DNA of 40,545 nucleotides from Nocardioides sp. PD653-B2 (GTDB lineage Bacteria; Actinomycetota; Actinomycetes; Propionibacteriales; Nocardioidaceae), in assembly GCF_002117935.1 (NCBI RefSeq), contig NZ_BDJE01000044.1:1-40545 (forward strand), in the 5' to 3' direction. The notes below the pieces were generated by a model. The model was not told the DNA's origin. It made no database searches and saw only the letters and a list, made by a program, of their open reading frames with translations. How positions within the stretch are numbered: position 1 is the stretch's first letter; every line of letters starts with the position of its first letter. Shown here piece after piece: positions 14,797-22,176 of the stretch. Made by a program: the position numbers and the translations under genes.

Positions 14797-15609
14797 ATGA
14801 CGCACCAGGACATGTCCACGCAGGTGGACCGGGCGACCACCGCCGCCCAGGGCGCGGCGACGCGGGCCGGGGACCACCCCGTCATCGAGTGGGGTGCTCG
14901 TCTCGGCTACGCCGCGAGCGGAGTGCTGCACCTCGTCATCGCGTGGCTGGCCGTGCAGATCGCGACCGGGTCCGGCGGCCAGGCGAGCCAGTCCGGCGCG
15001 CTCGCCGCGGTGGCCCACCAGCCCTTCGGGCTGTTCCTGCTGTGGGTGCTGGCGATCGGCTTCGCGCTGCTGGCGATCTGGCAGGTCACGGAGCTGTTCA
15101 CGGCGCGCGAGGCCTTCGACAAGGCCAAGGCCGGCGGCAAGGCGGTCATGTACGCCGCGCTGAGCTACACGTCCTTCGTGTTCGCCCTCGGCGGTCACAC
15201 CTCGAGCAACAAGCAGACCCAGGACTTCACCCACACCCTGATGGACGCCCCGGCGGGCCGAGTGCTGATCGGCGTGGTCGGCCTGGGGGTCATCGGCATC
15301 GCGCTCTACCACGTCTACAAGGGCTGGAAGCAGAAGTTCCTCTCCGACCTGCAGGAGCACCCCGGCCGCTGGGCGGTGGTCGCGGCCCGGGTCGGCTACA
15401 TCGGCAAGGGCATCGCGCTCCTCGCGGTGGGTGTCCTCTTCATCGCCGCCGCCTTCCACCATCAGGTGGGCAAGACGACCGGCCTCGACGGTGCGTTGAA
15501 GTCGCTGCGCGACCTGCTCGCCGGCCAGGCGATCCTCATCGGCGTCGCGCTCGGGCTGGCGGCGTACGGCATCTACTCGTTCGCCCGCGCCCGCTACGCG
15601 CGGGTCTGA
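14797..15609 (+). CDS. DUF1206 integral membrane protein
   Basis: The protein of about 270 residues has six membrane helices in three two-helix repeats. Each repeat opens with a Gly-rich segment such as ARLGYAASGVLHLVIAWLA or ARVGYIGKGIALLAVGVLF, the mark of DUF1206. Its biochemical role is unknown. The ATG at 14797 is preferred since GAGGGAG lies 3 nt before it; a GTG at 14785 is a possible alternative, adding four residues. It lies between PAP2 genes and a diacylglycerol kinase, all on one strand. Confidence 0.85.
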   Translation: MTHQDMSTQVDRATTAAQGAATRAGDHPVIEWGARLGYAASGVLHLVIAWLAVQIATGSGGQASQSGALAAVAHQPFGLFLLWVLAIGFALLAIWQVTELFTAREAFDKAKAGGKAVMYAALSYTSFVFALGGHTSSNKQTQDFTHTLMDAPAGRVLIGVVGLGVIGIALYHVYKGWKQKFLSDLQEHPGRWAVVAARVGYIGKGIALLAVGVLFIAAAFHHQVGKTTGLDGALKSLRDLLAGQAILIGVALGLAAYGIYSFARARYARV

Positions 15610-15623
15610 CGAGAGGCGAGCCC

Positions 15624-16565
15624 GTGTTGACATCGAGCACCGTCGTCGTCGTCAACCCGCTGAAGGTCGACCCCGACGAGGTCGCGGAGACCTTGGCCGA
15701 GGCCGCCGAGGCGGAGGGCGTCGCGCCGCCCCGCCTGGTCGAGACCACCGAGGACGACCCGGGCTTCGGCCAGACGCGGGCCGCGGTCGCCGCCGGAGCC
15801 ACCCTGGTGTGCGCGCTCGGTGGTGACGGCACCGTCCGGGCGGTCGCCCAGGAGCTGGTGGGCACCGGCGTGCCGCTCGGGTTCCTCCCCGGCGGCACCG
15901 GCAACCTGCTGGCGCGCAACCTGGGCAACGGCGTGGGGTCCGTCGCGGACGCCGCGCGGATCGCCTTCTCCGGCCGGGACCGGCGCATCGACGTCGGCTG
16001 GCTGGTGCTGGACCCGCATCCCGACCAGCAGGAGGGCATCCCCGCCCCGGCGGACAACGTGCACTGCTTCACGGTGATGGCGGGGCTCGGCTTCGACGCC
16101 CAGATGATGGCCGACGCCCCCGAGCGGGTGAAGGACACCGTCGGCTGGGCGGCGTACGTCGCCAGCGGCGGACGGCACCTCAACGACGCCCCGTTCGCGC
16201 TCGACCTGGTCGCGGACGGGCGCGCGACACCCGCCACGAAGGCGCGCTCGGTCGTCGTCGGCAACTGCGGTGAGCTGACCGGCGGGATGGTGCTGCTGCC
16301 GGACGCCCACCTCGACGACGGCCGCCTCGACGTCGCCGTCCTCAGCCCGGAGAGCCTGGCGCAGTGGGCGGGCGTCGCCGCCCGGGTCCTGGCCGGGCGC
16401 GACGACGGGCCGTCCCTCGAGCGGATCAGCGCGCGCGACGTGACCGTCCGGGTCGATCCCGCCCAGCTCTGCGAGGTCGACGGCGACGTCCTGGTCGAGG
16501 CCTCGACGCTGCGGTTCGTCGTGCAGCCGGACGCGCTGCTGGTCCGGGTCGGCGACGACGACTGA
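15624..16565 (+). CDS. Diacylglycerol/lipid kinase family protein
   Basis: The 313-residue protein is a DagK/sphingosine-kinase-type lipid kinase. It has the nucleotide motif GGDGT (66-70), the PGGTGN motif (89-94) followed by LLARNL, and a C-terminal beta domain ending in the CEVDGD-type motif. It would phosphorylate diacylglycerol or a related lipid using ATP at the cytoplasmic face, the opposite reaction to the PAP2 enzymes upstream. The GTG at 15624 has GAGAGGCGAG before it, 14 nt after the DUF1206 stop. It converges on the IclR gene with only 11 nt between. Confidence 0.9.
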   Translation: MLTSSTVVVVNPLKVDPDEVAETLAEAAEAEGVAPPRLVETTEDDPGFGQTRAAVAAGATLVCALGGDGTVRAVAQELVGTGVPLGFLPGGTGNLLARNLGNGVGSVADAARIAFSGRDRRIDVGWLVLDPHPDQQEGIPAPADNVHCFTVMAGLGFDAQMMADAPERVKDTVGWAAYVASGGRHLNDAPFALDLVADGRATPATKARSVVVGNCGELTGGMVLLPDAHLDDGRLDVAVLSPESLAQWAGVAARVLAGRDDGPSLERISARDVTVRVDPAQLCEVDGDVLVEASTLRFVVQPDALLVRVGDDD

Positions 16566-16576
16566 GGCCTCCCTCC

Positions 16577-17329
16577 TCAGCCACCGCCGCCGAGCGAGCG
16601 GCCGATGCCGTGGCCGGCGACCTGGAGGGCGCCGACCAGCGTGGCCCGGTCCTTGAGCGACGGCAGCACCATGCCGAGGGCCGCCACGACGTCGGGACCG
16701 CGGCGGACCGGGACCGCGACCGAGCAGCCGCCGAGGCTCATCTCCTCGGTGGTGGTGGCGTAGTCGTCGCGGAGCACCTTGGCGAGCTGACGGCGGAGCA
16801 GGCCCGGCTGGGTGATCGTGTACGGCGTGACGCGCGGCAGGTCGGACAGCACGGCGCGCTGGACCTCGGCCGGTGCGTGCGCGAGCAGCACCTTGCCGAC
16901 CCCGGTGGCGTGCATCGGCAGCCGCGAGCCGACGGTGCTGACGATCGGCACCGACGCGTGCCCGGAGAGCCGGTCGACGTAGAGCACCGACGTCCCGTCG
17001 CGCACGGCGAGGTGGACGGTCGCGAGCGTGGCGCCGTACAGGTCGTGGAGGTAGGGCGAGGCGATCTCGCGCAGCCCCGTCTGCACCGGCGCCAGCAGGC
17101 CGAGGTCCCAGAGCCGCCGGCCGACGACGTACTCACCGGCGCCGGTGCGCGACAGGGCCCCCCACGTCACGAGCTCGCCGACCAGGCGGTGGGTGGTCGG
17201 CAGCGGCAGCTCGGCGCGCTGCGCGAGCTCGGTGAGGGTGAGTCTCCGGTGCTCGCCGTCGAAGGCGCCGAGCAACGCCAGCGCGCGGGACGTGACGGTC
17301 GCTCCGGGGGTGGACGTGTTGCCGGCCAT
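16577..17329 (-). CDS. IclR family regulator of the pca operon
   Basis: The 250-residue protein has an N-terminal winged helix-turn-helix (about 10-70, LTELAQRAELPLPTTHRLVG) and an IclR effector domain (about 80-245, with the HATGVGKVLLAH segment). It is divergent from pcaHGBL with a 70-nt interval containing two overlapping dyads, so it is very likely the protocatechuate-pathway regulator (PcaR/PcaU type). Whether it activates or represses cannot be read. I leave the symbol empty because IclR regulators of several pathways look alike. Confidence 0.87.
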   Translation of the reverse strand: MAGNTSTPGATVTSRALALLGAFDGEHRRLTLTELAQRAELPLPTTHRLVGELVTWGALSRTGAGEYVVGRRLWDLGLLAPVQTGLREIASPYLHDLYGATLATVHLAVRDGTSVLYVDRLSGHASVPIVSTVGSRLPMHATGVGKVLLAHAPAEVQRAVLSDLPRVTPYTITQPGLLRRQLAKVLRDDYATTTEEMSLGGCSVAVPVRRGPDVVAALGMVLPSLKDRATLVGALQVAGHGIGRSLGGGG

Positions 17330-17333
17330 GCGG

Positions 17334-17354
17334 CCAGTCTTCCACTGGACGGAA
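17334..17354. promoter_or_regulatory. Overlapping IclR operator dyads before pcaH
   Basis: CCAGT-N5-ACTGG (17334-17348) overlaps TTCC-N7-GGAA (17340-17354). Both are exact in their arms and lie just upstream of the IclR start (17329), about 46 nt before pcaH. IclR proteins bind short dyads of this size. Confidence 0.5.
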
Positions 17355-17386
17355 AGCAGGGGTCGTCATCCACGTCTGCTGGTCCC

Positions 17387-17392
17387 TACGGT
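17387..17392 (+). promoter_or_regulatory. Leaderless-type -10 box of pcaHGBL
   Basis: TACGGT lies 7 nt before the pcaH GTG, with no Shine-Dalgarno between. The distance is the same as at several other operon-leading genes in the window. Confidence 0.4.
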
Positions 17393-17399
17393 CTGCCTC

Positions 17400-18167
17400 G
17401 TGACCGAACTTGCCAGCCAGGCCGAGATCAGCGACGAGATCGCGCAGATCTCGAAGGCGTACGACGCGGCCGGGGTGACCGAGACCCGGACCCGGATCGA
17501 CTACCCGCCGTACCGCTCGAGTGTGCTCCGCCACCCGACCAAGGACCTCCACCCCGCCGACCCCGAGGGGATCGAGCTGTGGGCGCCGGTCTTCGGCCAC
17601 CAGGACGTCGACCCGCTGGAGGCCGACCTGACCATCCAGCACCGCGGCGAGCCGGTGGGCGAGCGGATGATCGTCACCGGCCGGGTGCTCGACGGCGAGG
17701 GCCGGCCCGTGCGCCACCAGCTCGTCGAGGTCTGGCAGGCCAACGCCGGCGGGCGCTACATCCACCAGCGCGACCAGCACCCGGCCCCGCTCGACCCGAA
17801 CTTCACCGGCACCGGCCGCTGCCTGACCGACGGCGACGGTGTCTACACCTTCACGACGATCAAGCCCGGTCCCTACCCGTGGAAGAACCACCGCAACGCC
17901 TGGCGCCCGGCGCACATCCACTTCTCGCTCTTCGGCACCGAGTTCACCCAGCGCCTGATCACCCAGATGTACTTCCCGGGCGACCCGCTCTTCGCGCTCG
18001 ACCCGATCTACCAGGCGATCACCGACCAGGCGGCGCGCGACCGGCTGGTCGCGGCGTACGACCACGACGTCACCCGGCCGGAGTGGTCCACGGGCTACCG
18101 CTGGGACATCGTGCTCACCGGCACCCACCGCACCCCGCTCGAGTCCGACGTGGAGGGGGCCGCATGA
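17400..18167 (+). CDS. pcaH: Protocatechuate 3,4-dioxygenase beta subunit
   Basis: The 255-residue subunit carries the non-haem Fe(III) site of the intradiol dioxygenase that opens protocatechuate to 3-carboxy-cis,cis-muconate. Predicted ligands are Tyr120 (GGRYIHQRD), Tyr159 (KPGPYPWKNH), His172 and His174 (RPAHIHFSLFG). Their spacing, 39/13/2, equals that of Pseudomonas PcaH. The start is the GTG at 17400, following TACGGT by 7 nt; the upstream frame is antisense to the IclR gene. Its stop overlaps pcaG in an ATGA, giving equal subunit synthesis. Confidence 0.95.
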   Translation: MTELASQAEISDEIAQISKAYDAAGVTETRTRIDYPPYRSSVLRHPTKDLHPADPEGIELWAPVFGHQDVDPLEADLTIQHRGEPVGERMIVTGRVLDGEGRPVRHQLVEVWQANAGGRYIHQRDQHPAPLDPNFTGTGRCLTDGDGVYTFTTIKPGPYPWKNHRNAWRPAHIHFSLFGTEFTQRLITQMYFPGDPLFALDPIYQAITDQAARDRLVAAYDHDVTRPEWSTGYRWDIVLTGTHRTPLESDVEGAA

Positions 18168-18670
18168 GCGCCCTGGTCCCGACCCCCGGCCAGACCATCG
18201 GCCCGTTCTTCGGCTACGCGCTGCCGTACGACGGCGACAACCTCCTGGTCCCGGTGACCCGGCCCGACGCGATCCGGCTGCACGGGCGGGTGCTGGACGG
18301 TGCCGGCGACCCGGTGCCGGACGCCCTCATCGAGCTCTGGCAGACGGCTCCCGACGGCTCGGTCCCGCGAGCCGCAGGGTCACTGCACCGCGACGGCTAC
18401 ACGTTCACCGGCTGGGGTCGGGCATCGACCGACCGCACCGGCCGCTACCAGTTCACGACGCTCCGACCGGGTGGCCCGACGCCGTACTTCGCGCTGACGA
18501 TCTTCGCCCGGGGACTCCTCGACCGGCTCTTCACGCGGGCCTACCTCCCGGGTGCCGCGCCGGCGTCGCTGCGCAGCCTGGACGCGACCGCCGACGACCG
18601 CGGGTTCGTGTTCGACATCCGGCTGCAGGGGGACGGCGAGACCGTCTTCCTCCAGCACGCGCGAGACTGA
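18164..18670 (+). CDS. pcaG: Protocatechuate 3,4-dioxygenase alpha subunit
   Basis: The 168-residue alpha subunit opens with the TPGQTIGPFFGYALPY signature and shares the dioxygenase beta-sandwich, but it lacks the Tyr/Tyr/His/His iron ligands, as expected for the non-catalytic chain. It forms the alpha-beta protomer with PcaH. The start overlaps the pcaH stop, and pcaB starts 4 nt after its own stop. Confidence 0.93.
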   Translation: MSALVPTPGQTIGPFFGYALPYDGDNLLVPVTRPDAIRLHGRVLDGAGDPVPDALIELWQTAPDGSVPRAAGSLHRDGYTFTGWGRASTDRTGRYQFTTLRPGGPTPYFALTIFARGLLDRLFTRAYLPGAAPASLRSLDATADDRGFVFDIRLQGDGETVFLQHARD

Positions 18671-18674
18671 GCGC

Positions 18675-19766
18675 ATGGCGGATCTCTTCTGGCCCGGCGA
18701 CGACCGGGCCGGCGACCACTTCACCTCGGCGTCATTCCTCCGGGCGATGGTCGGCGTCGAGGCGGACTGGCTCGGCCACCCGCTGGAGGTGCCCGACGAC
18801 CTGGAGTGGCTGGCGGGCGAGGCCGAGCGGGGCGGCAACCCGGTGATGGCGCTGGTCGGGGTGCTGCGCGACCAGGACCCGGCGGTGCACCGGGGGCTCA
18901 CCAGCCAGGACGTCGTCGACTCGGCCCTGATGCGGATGTCGGACGCGGCGGTCGCCTCGGTGCTGCTGCACCTGGCGTCGATCTGCAGGGTCCTGGCCGA
19001 CCTGGCGGAGCAGCACCGGGACACCCCGATGGTCGCGCGCACGTTGACCCAGCACGCCGTCCCCACCACGTTCGGCTTCCGGGTCGCGGCCTGGCTCACC
19101 GCGGCCCTGGACGCGTACGACGACCTCACCCGGTTGTCCTTCCCCGACCAGGTCGGAGGTGCAGCCGGCACGCGGGCCGCGATCGTGGAGCTCGGCAGGG
19201 TGGCCCCGGACGGGGTGCCGATGTGGCACACGACCCGCGCCCCGATCACCCGGATCGGCGATGCCCTCGCCGGCACCACCGACGCCTGCGCGCGGATCGC
19301 CAACGACGTGCTGACCATGTCGCGACCCGAGATCGGTGAGGTCTCCGAAGGCACCGGCGGCGGGTCGTCGACCATGCCCCACAAGGCCAACCCTGTCCTG
19401 TCCGTGCTGATCCGCCGCGCCGCGCTCACGACACCCCAGCTGGCCGCGACCCTGCACCTGGCGGCCGCGAACCAGGTCGACGACCGCGCCGACGGAGCCT
19501 GGCACGCCGAGTGGGCCCCGCTGCGCGACCTGGTCCGGCGCACGCTGGTCGCCGTCTCCCAGACGTCCGACCTCCTCGACGGTCTCCGCGTCCACGACGA
19601 CCGGATGGCCGCCGCCCTCGCTGCCGCCGGTGACGACGTGCTGGCCGAGCAGCGCACCATGGCCGACGTCGCGGGGCACGACCCCGCTCCGACCTACCTC
19701 GGCACGATCGGTCCCATGATCGATGCCGTGATCGCCCGCGCACGCACCCTGGAGGAGCCCGCATGA
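18675..19766 (+). CDS. pcaB: 3-carboxy-cis,cis-muconate cycloisomerase
   Basis: The 363-residue protein belongs to the fumarase/aspartase superfamily, with three conserved blocks: LTSQDVVDSAL (75-85), the HAVPTTFG region (127-134) and the GGGSSTMPHKANPV signature (from 228). It cyclises 3-carboxymuconate to 4-carboxymuconolactone. It is shorter than the 450-residue Pseudomonas form, ending soon after the helical core, as in other actinobacterial versions. The start is the ATG at 18675; its stop overlaps pcaL by ATGA. Confidence 0.93.
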   Translation: MADLFWPGDDRAGDHFTSASFLRAMVGVEADWLGHPLEVPDDLEWLAGEAERGGNPVMALVGVLRDQDPAVHRGLTSQDVVDSALMRMSDAAVASVLLHLASICRVLADLAEQHRDTPMVARTLTQHAVPTTFGFRVAAWLTAALDAYDDLTRLSFPDQVGGAAGTRAAIVELGRVAPDGVPMWHTTRAPITRIGDALAGTTDACARIANDVLTMSRPEIGEVSEGTGGGSSTMPHKANPVLSVLIRRAALTTPQLAATLHLAAANQVDDRADGAWHAEWAPLRDLVRRTLVAVSQTSDLLDGLRVHDDRMAAALAAAGDDVLAEQRTMADVAGHDPAPTYLGTIGPMIDAVIARARTLEEPA

Positions 19767-20986
19767 TCCCGGCCATCACCGCCGTCCGGATGAGCGGCGC
19801 CCGCAACCGGGCCGACCTGCCGCTGCTCGTCCTCGGCCCGTCGCTCGGCACCAGCGCGACCACGCTCTGGACCGCGTGCGCGACGCGCCTGACCGAGGCG
19901 TTCGACGTCCTCGCCTGGGACCTGCCGGGCCACGGCCACAACCGCTCCGTGCCCGAGGAGCCGTTCACGATGGCCGAGCTCGCGCAGGGCGTGCTGCGCG
20001 TGGTCGACGACATCCTCGAGCAGCGCGGTGAGGTCGGTGACTCCTTCTTCTACGCCGGCGACTCGGTCGGCGGCGCGGTCGGCCTCCAGCTGCTGCTGGA
20101 CTCCCCCGAGCGCATCGACGCCGCCGCCCTGCTCTGCACCGGGGCCCGGATCGGCACCCCCGACCTGTGGGCCGGCCGGATCGGTCAGGTCAGCGTCTCG
20201 GGCACCCCGGTCATGGTGGCCGGCTCCGCCGAGCGCTGGTTCGGGCCCGACTTCCTCGACCGTGAGCCCGCGCGCGGCTCCGCACTGCTGGTCGCTCTCC
20301 AGGAGACCGACGACGACGGCTACGTCCAGGTCTGTGGCGCGCTGGCCGGGTTCGACGTCCGCGACCGGCTGGCCGAGATCGGCGCTCCCGTCCTCGCCGT
20401 GGCCGGGGAGGTCGACGTCGCGACGCCCCCCGACGGGCTGCGCGAGATCGCCGACGGGGTGAAGGACGGCCGCTTCGTCGAGCTCCCCGGCGTCGCCCAC
20501 CTCGCGCCGGCCGAGGCGCCCGACGAGGTCGCCGCGCTGCTGCGCAGCCACTTCCTGGGCGAGGCGCCGCTGCCGGTCCCGCCGTCCGAGGTCGTCGAGG
20601 ACATGACGGTCGCGGAGGTCCGCGCCGCCGGGCTCGCCGTACGCCGCGAGGTGCTGGGCGACGCGCACGTCGACCGCGCCACGGACAGCGCCACCGACCT
20701 GACCCGCGACTTCCAGGACTTCATCACGCAGTACGCCTGGGGCGGTGTCTGGACCCGGCCGGGTCTCGACCGCCGCAGCCGCTCGATGGTGACGCTCACC
20801 GCGCTGGTCGCCCGTGGTCACCACGAGGAGCTGGCGATGCACGTGCGGGCGGCGCTGCGCAACGGACTCACGGTCGAGGAGATCAAGGAGGTGCTGCTCC
20901 AGACGGCTATCTACTGCGGGGTGCCCGACGCCAACACGGCGTTCCGGGTCGCCCAGCAGGTGCTGGCCGACGAGGGGTTGCTCTAG
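19763..20986 (+). CDS. pcaL: Fused 3-oxoadipate enol-lactonase / 4-carboxymuconolactone decarboxylase
   Basis: This 407-residue protein joins two consecutive pathway enzymes. Residues 1-265 are an alpha/beta hydrolase (PcaD) with the triad Ser101 (AGDSVGG), Asp218 (GEVDVATPP) and His246 (GVAHLAP). Residues about 285-405 are the carboxymuconolactone decarboxylase (PcaC), including the AIYCGVPDANTAFRVAQQVL-type end. Together they turn 4-carboxymuconolactone into 3-oxoadipate. The pathway order is C then D, though the domains are D then C, as in known actinobacterial PcaL. It ends the pcaHGBL operon. Confidence 0.95.
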   Translation: MIPAITAVRMSGARNRADLPLLVLGPSLGTSATTLWTACATRLTEAFDVLAWDLPGHGHNRSVPEEPFTMAELAQGVLRVVDDILEQRGEVGDSFFYAGDSVGGAVGLQLLLDSPERIDAAALLCTGARIGTPDLWAGRIGQVSVSGTPVMVAGSAERWFGPDFLDREPARGSALLVALQETDDDGYVQVCGALAGFDVRDRLAEIGAPVLAVAGEVDVATPPDGLREIADGVKDGRFVELPGVAHLAPAEAPDEVAALLRSHFLGEAPLPVPPSEVVEDMTVAEVRAAGLAVRREVLGDAHVDRATDSATDLTRDFQDFITQYAWGGVWTRPGLDRRSRSMVTLTALVARGHHEELAMHVRAALRNGLTVEEIKEVLLQTAIYCGVPDANTAFRVAQQVLADEGLL

Positions 20987-21036
20987 ACCCCGGGGCATCC
21001 GCCGACAGGCGCAGCGTGGGTCCGCCGGCGCGCAGG

Positions 21037-21042
21037 TACTCT
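21037..21042 (+). promoter_or_regulatory. Leaderless-type -10 box of the AraC regulator gene
   Basis: TACTCT lies 7 nt before the ATG at 21050, identical to the box before the acyl-CoA dehydrogenase at 1482. No Shine-Dalgarno is visible, so the AraC gene probably has its own promoter after the pcaL end. Confidence 0.4.
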
Positions 21043-21049
21043 GATCCGT

Positions 21050-22039
21050 ATGACGCAGGTCACGTCGGGTCCGCGAACGGGCGGGCCGGGACCGGTGGCG
21101 TTCTCGACCGTGGGCCTGCCGGAGGAGCAGCGCGTCGACCTGTGGGAGAGCCACAACGCCGACGCCCTCATCGGGCTGCGCTGCCGGACGCTGACCGCCG
21201 CGGTGCTCGAGGCCACCGAGATCAACGTCCAGCTCGAGCGGGTCCACCTGGCGCGGGTGCGGGGCAGCTCCCACGTCGTCGAGCGCGACCTCGCCATGAT
21301 CCGGCAGCGGCCGGCCGAGTCGGTCGCGATGTTCTTCAGCCTGGCCGGTGAGGCGTTCTTCTACCACGACGACGGCGTCCGGACCGTCCAGCCCGGACAG
21401 CTGTTGATGTGCGACGCGGACCGGCCGTTCATGCGCGGTTTCTCCCAGGGCCTGGAAGAGCTCGTCCTCAAGATCCCCCGGGACGTGTTCGCCGACGTCA
21501 CCGGCATCGACCGGGTGCCGCGCCCGCTCGTGGTCGACTTCGCTGCCGGGTCGAACTCCTTCGCCCACACCCTGGCCCGGCTCGTCGGCGGCGCTGCGCG
21601 CGACCACGACCCCAGCCCGGTCGAGGAGCGGAGCCTGCTCGAGCTCGTCGCCGCTCTGACGGGGAAGAAGGGCGAGAACGACCTCGCGGCCGCCCACCGC
21701 GCCGCCGCGTGCAGCTACATCGAGCAGCATCTCGCCGACCCGTCGCTGTCGGCGGCCCAGGTGGCTGCCGCGGTCGGGATCAGCACCCGCCATCTCTCGC
21801 GCGTCTTCGCGGACGCCGACACCAGCCTGCCGAGGCACGTGCTCGCACTCCGCCTCGACGCCGCGCACCAGCTCCTCGAGAGGCCGGCCGCGACGTCGAT
21901 GACGATCGCGGAGATCGCCCACCACTGCGGGTTCTCCTCCGCTGCTCACTTCTCCCACGCCTTCTCCACGCACTTCGGTGAGCGGGCCAGCGACGTGCGC
22001 CGTCGGGCGACCGCTGCGCGGGCGATCCCGCTGGTGTGA
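21050..22039 (+). CDS. AraC family transcriptional regulator
   Basis: The 329-residue protein has an N-terminal beta-barrel sensing domain of the AraC-binding-like type (about 20-200) and a C-terminal double helix-turn-helix (about 225-320, with AAAVGISTRHLSRVF and EIAHHCGFSSAAHFSHAF). It lies 137 nt upstream of the hydroxylase on the same strand and is the obvious activator of the hydroxyquinol operon. The likely effector is the pathway phenol or hydroxyquinol; this is inference. Confidence 0.9.
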   Translation: MTQVTSGPRTGGPGPVAFSTVGLPEEQRVDLWESHNADALIGLRCRTLTAAVLEATEINVQLERVHLARVRGSSHVVERDLAMIRQRPAESVAMFFSLAGEAFFYHDDGVRTVQPGQLLMCDADRPFMRGFSQGLEELVLKIPRDVFADVTGIDRVPRPLVVDFAAGSNSFAHTLARLVGGAARDHDPSPVEERSLLELVAALTGKKGENDLAAAHRAAACSYIEQHLADPSLSAAQVAAAVGISTRHLSRVFADADTSLPRHVLALRLDAAHQLLERPAATSMTIAEIAHHCGFSSAAHFSHAFSTHFGERASDVRRRATAARAIPLV

Positions 22040-22063
22040 GTCCGCGCGTGACGTGCCTGGATC

Positions 22064-22100
22064 GGCCATCACTTCGCGTTCCGGCCGAGATGGCCGTCAC
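22064..22100. promoter_or_regulatory. Candidate AraC operator before the hydroxylase
   Basis: GGCCATCAC (22064-22072) recurs as GGCCGTCAC (22092-22100), a direct repeat 28 nt apart of the kind AraC proteins use. GGCCATC and GATGGCC (22089-22095) also form an inverted repeat in the same stretch. The site lies about 75-110 nt before the ATG. Confidence 0.4.
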
Positions 22101-22176
22101 CCGTCGACTCGCGATCTGCGGCTGCTGACACTGGACGTCGAGCGCCGGCGTACGACCGGCCGGGGAAGGTGCCACC

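Noticed and set aside
17400..18670. Reading pcaHG as catechol or hydroxyquinol dioxygenase subunits
   Set aside because: Two coupled subunits with ligands only in the second-type chain, followed by pcaB and pcaL, fit protocatechuate 3,4-dioxygenase only.
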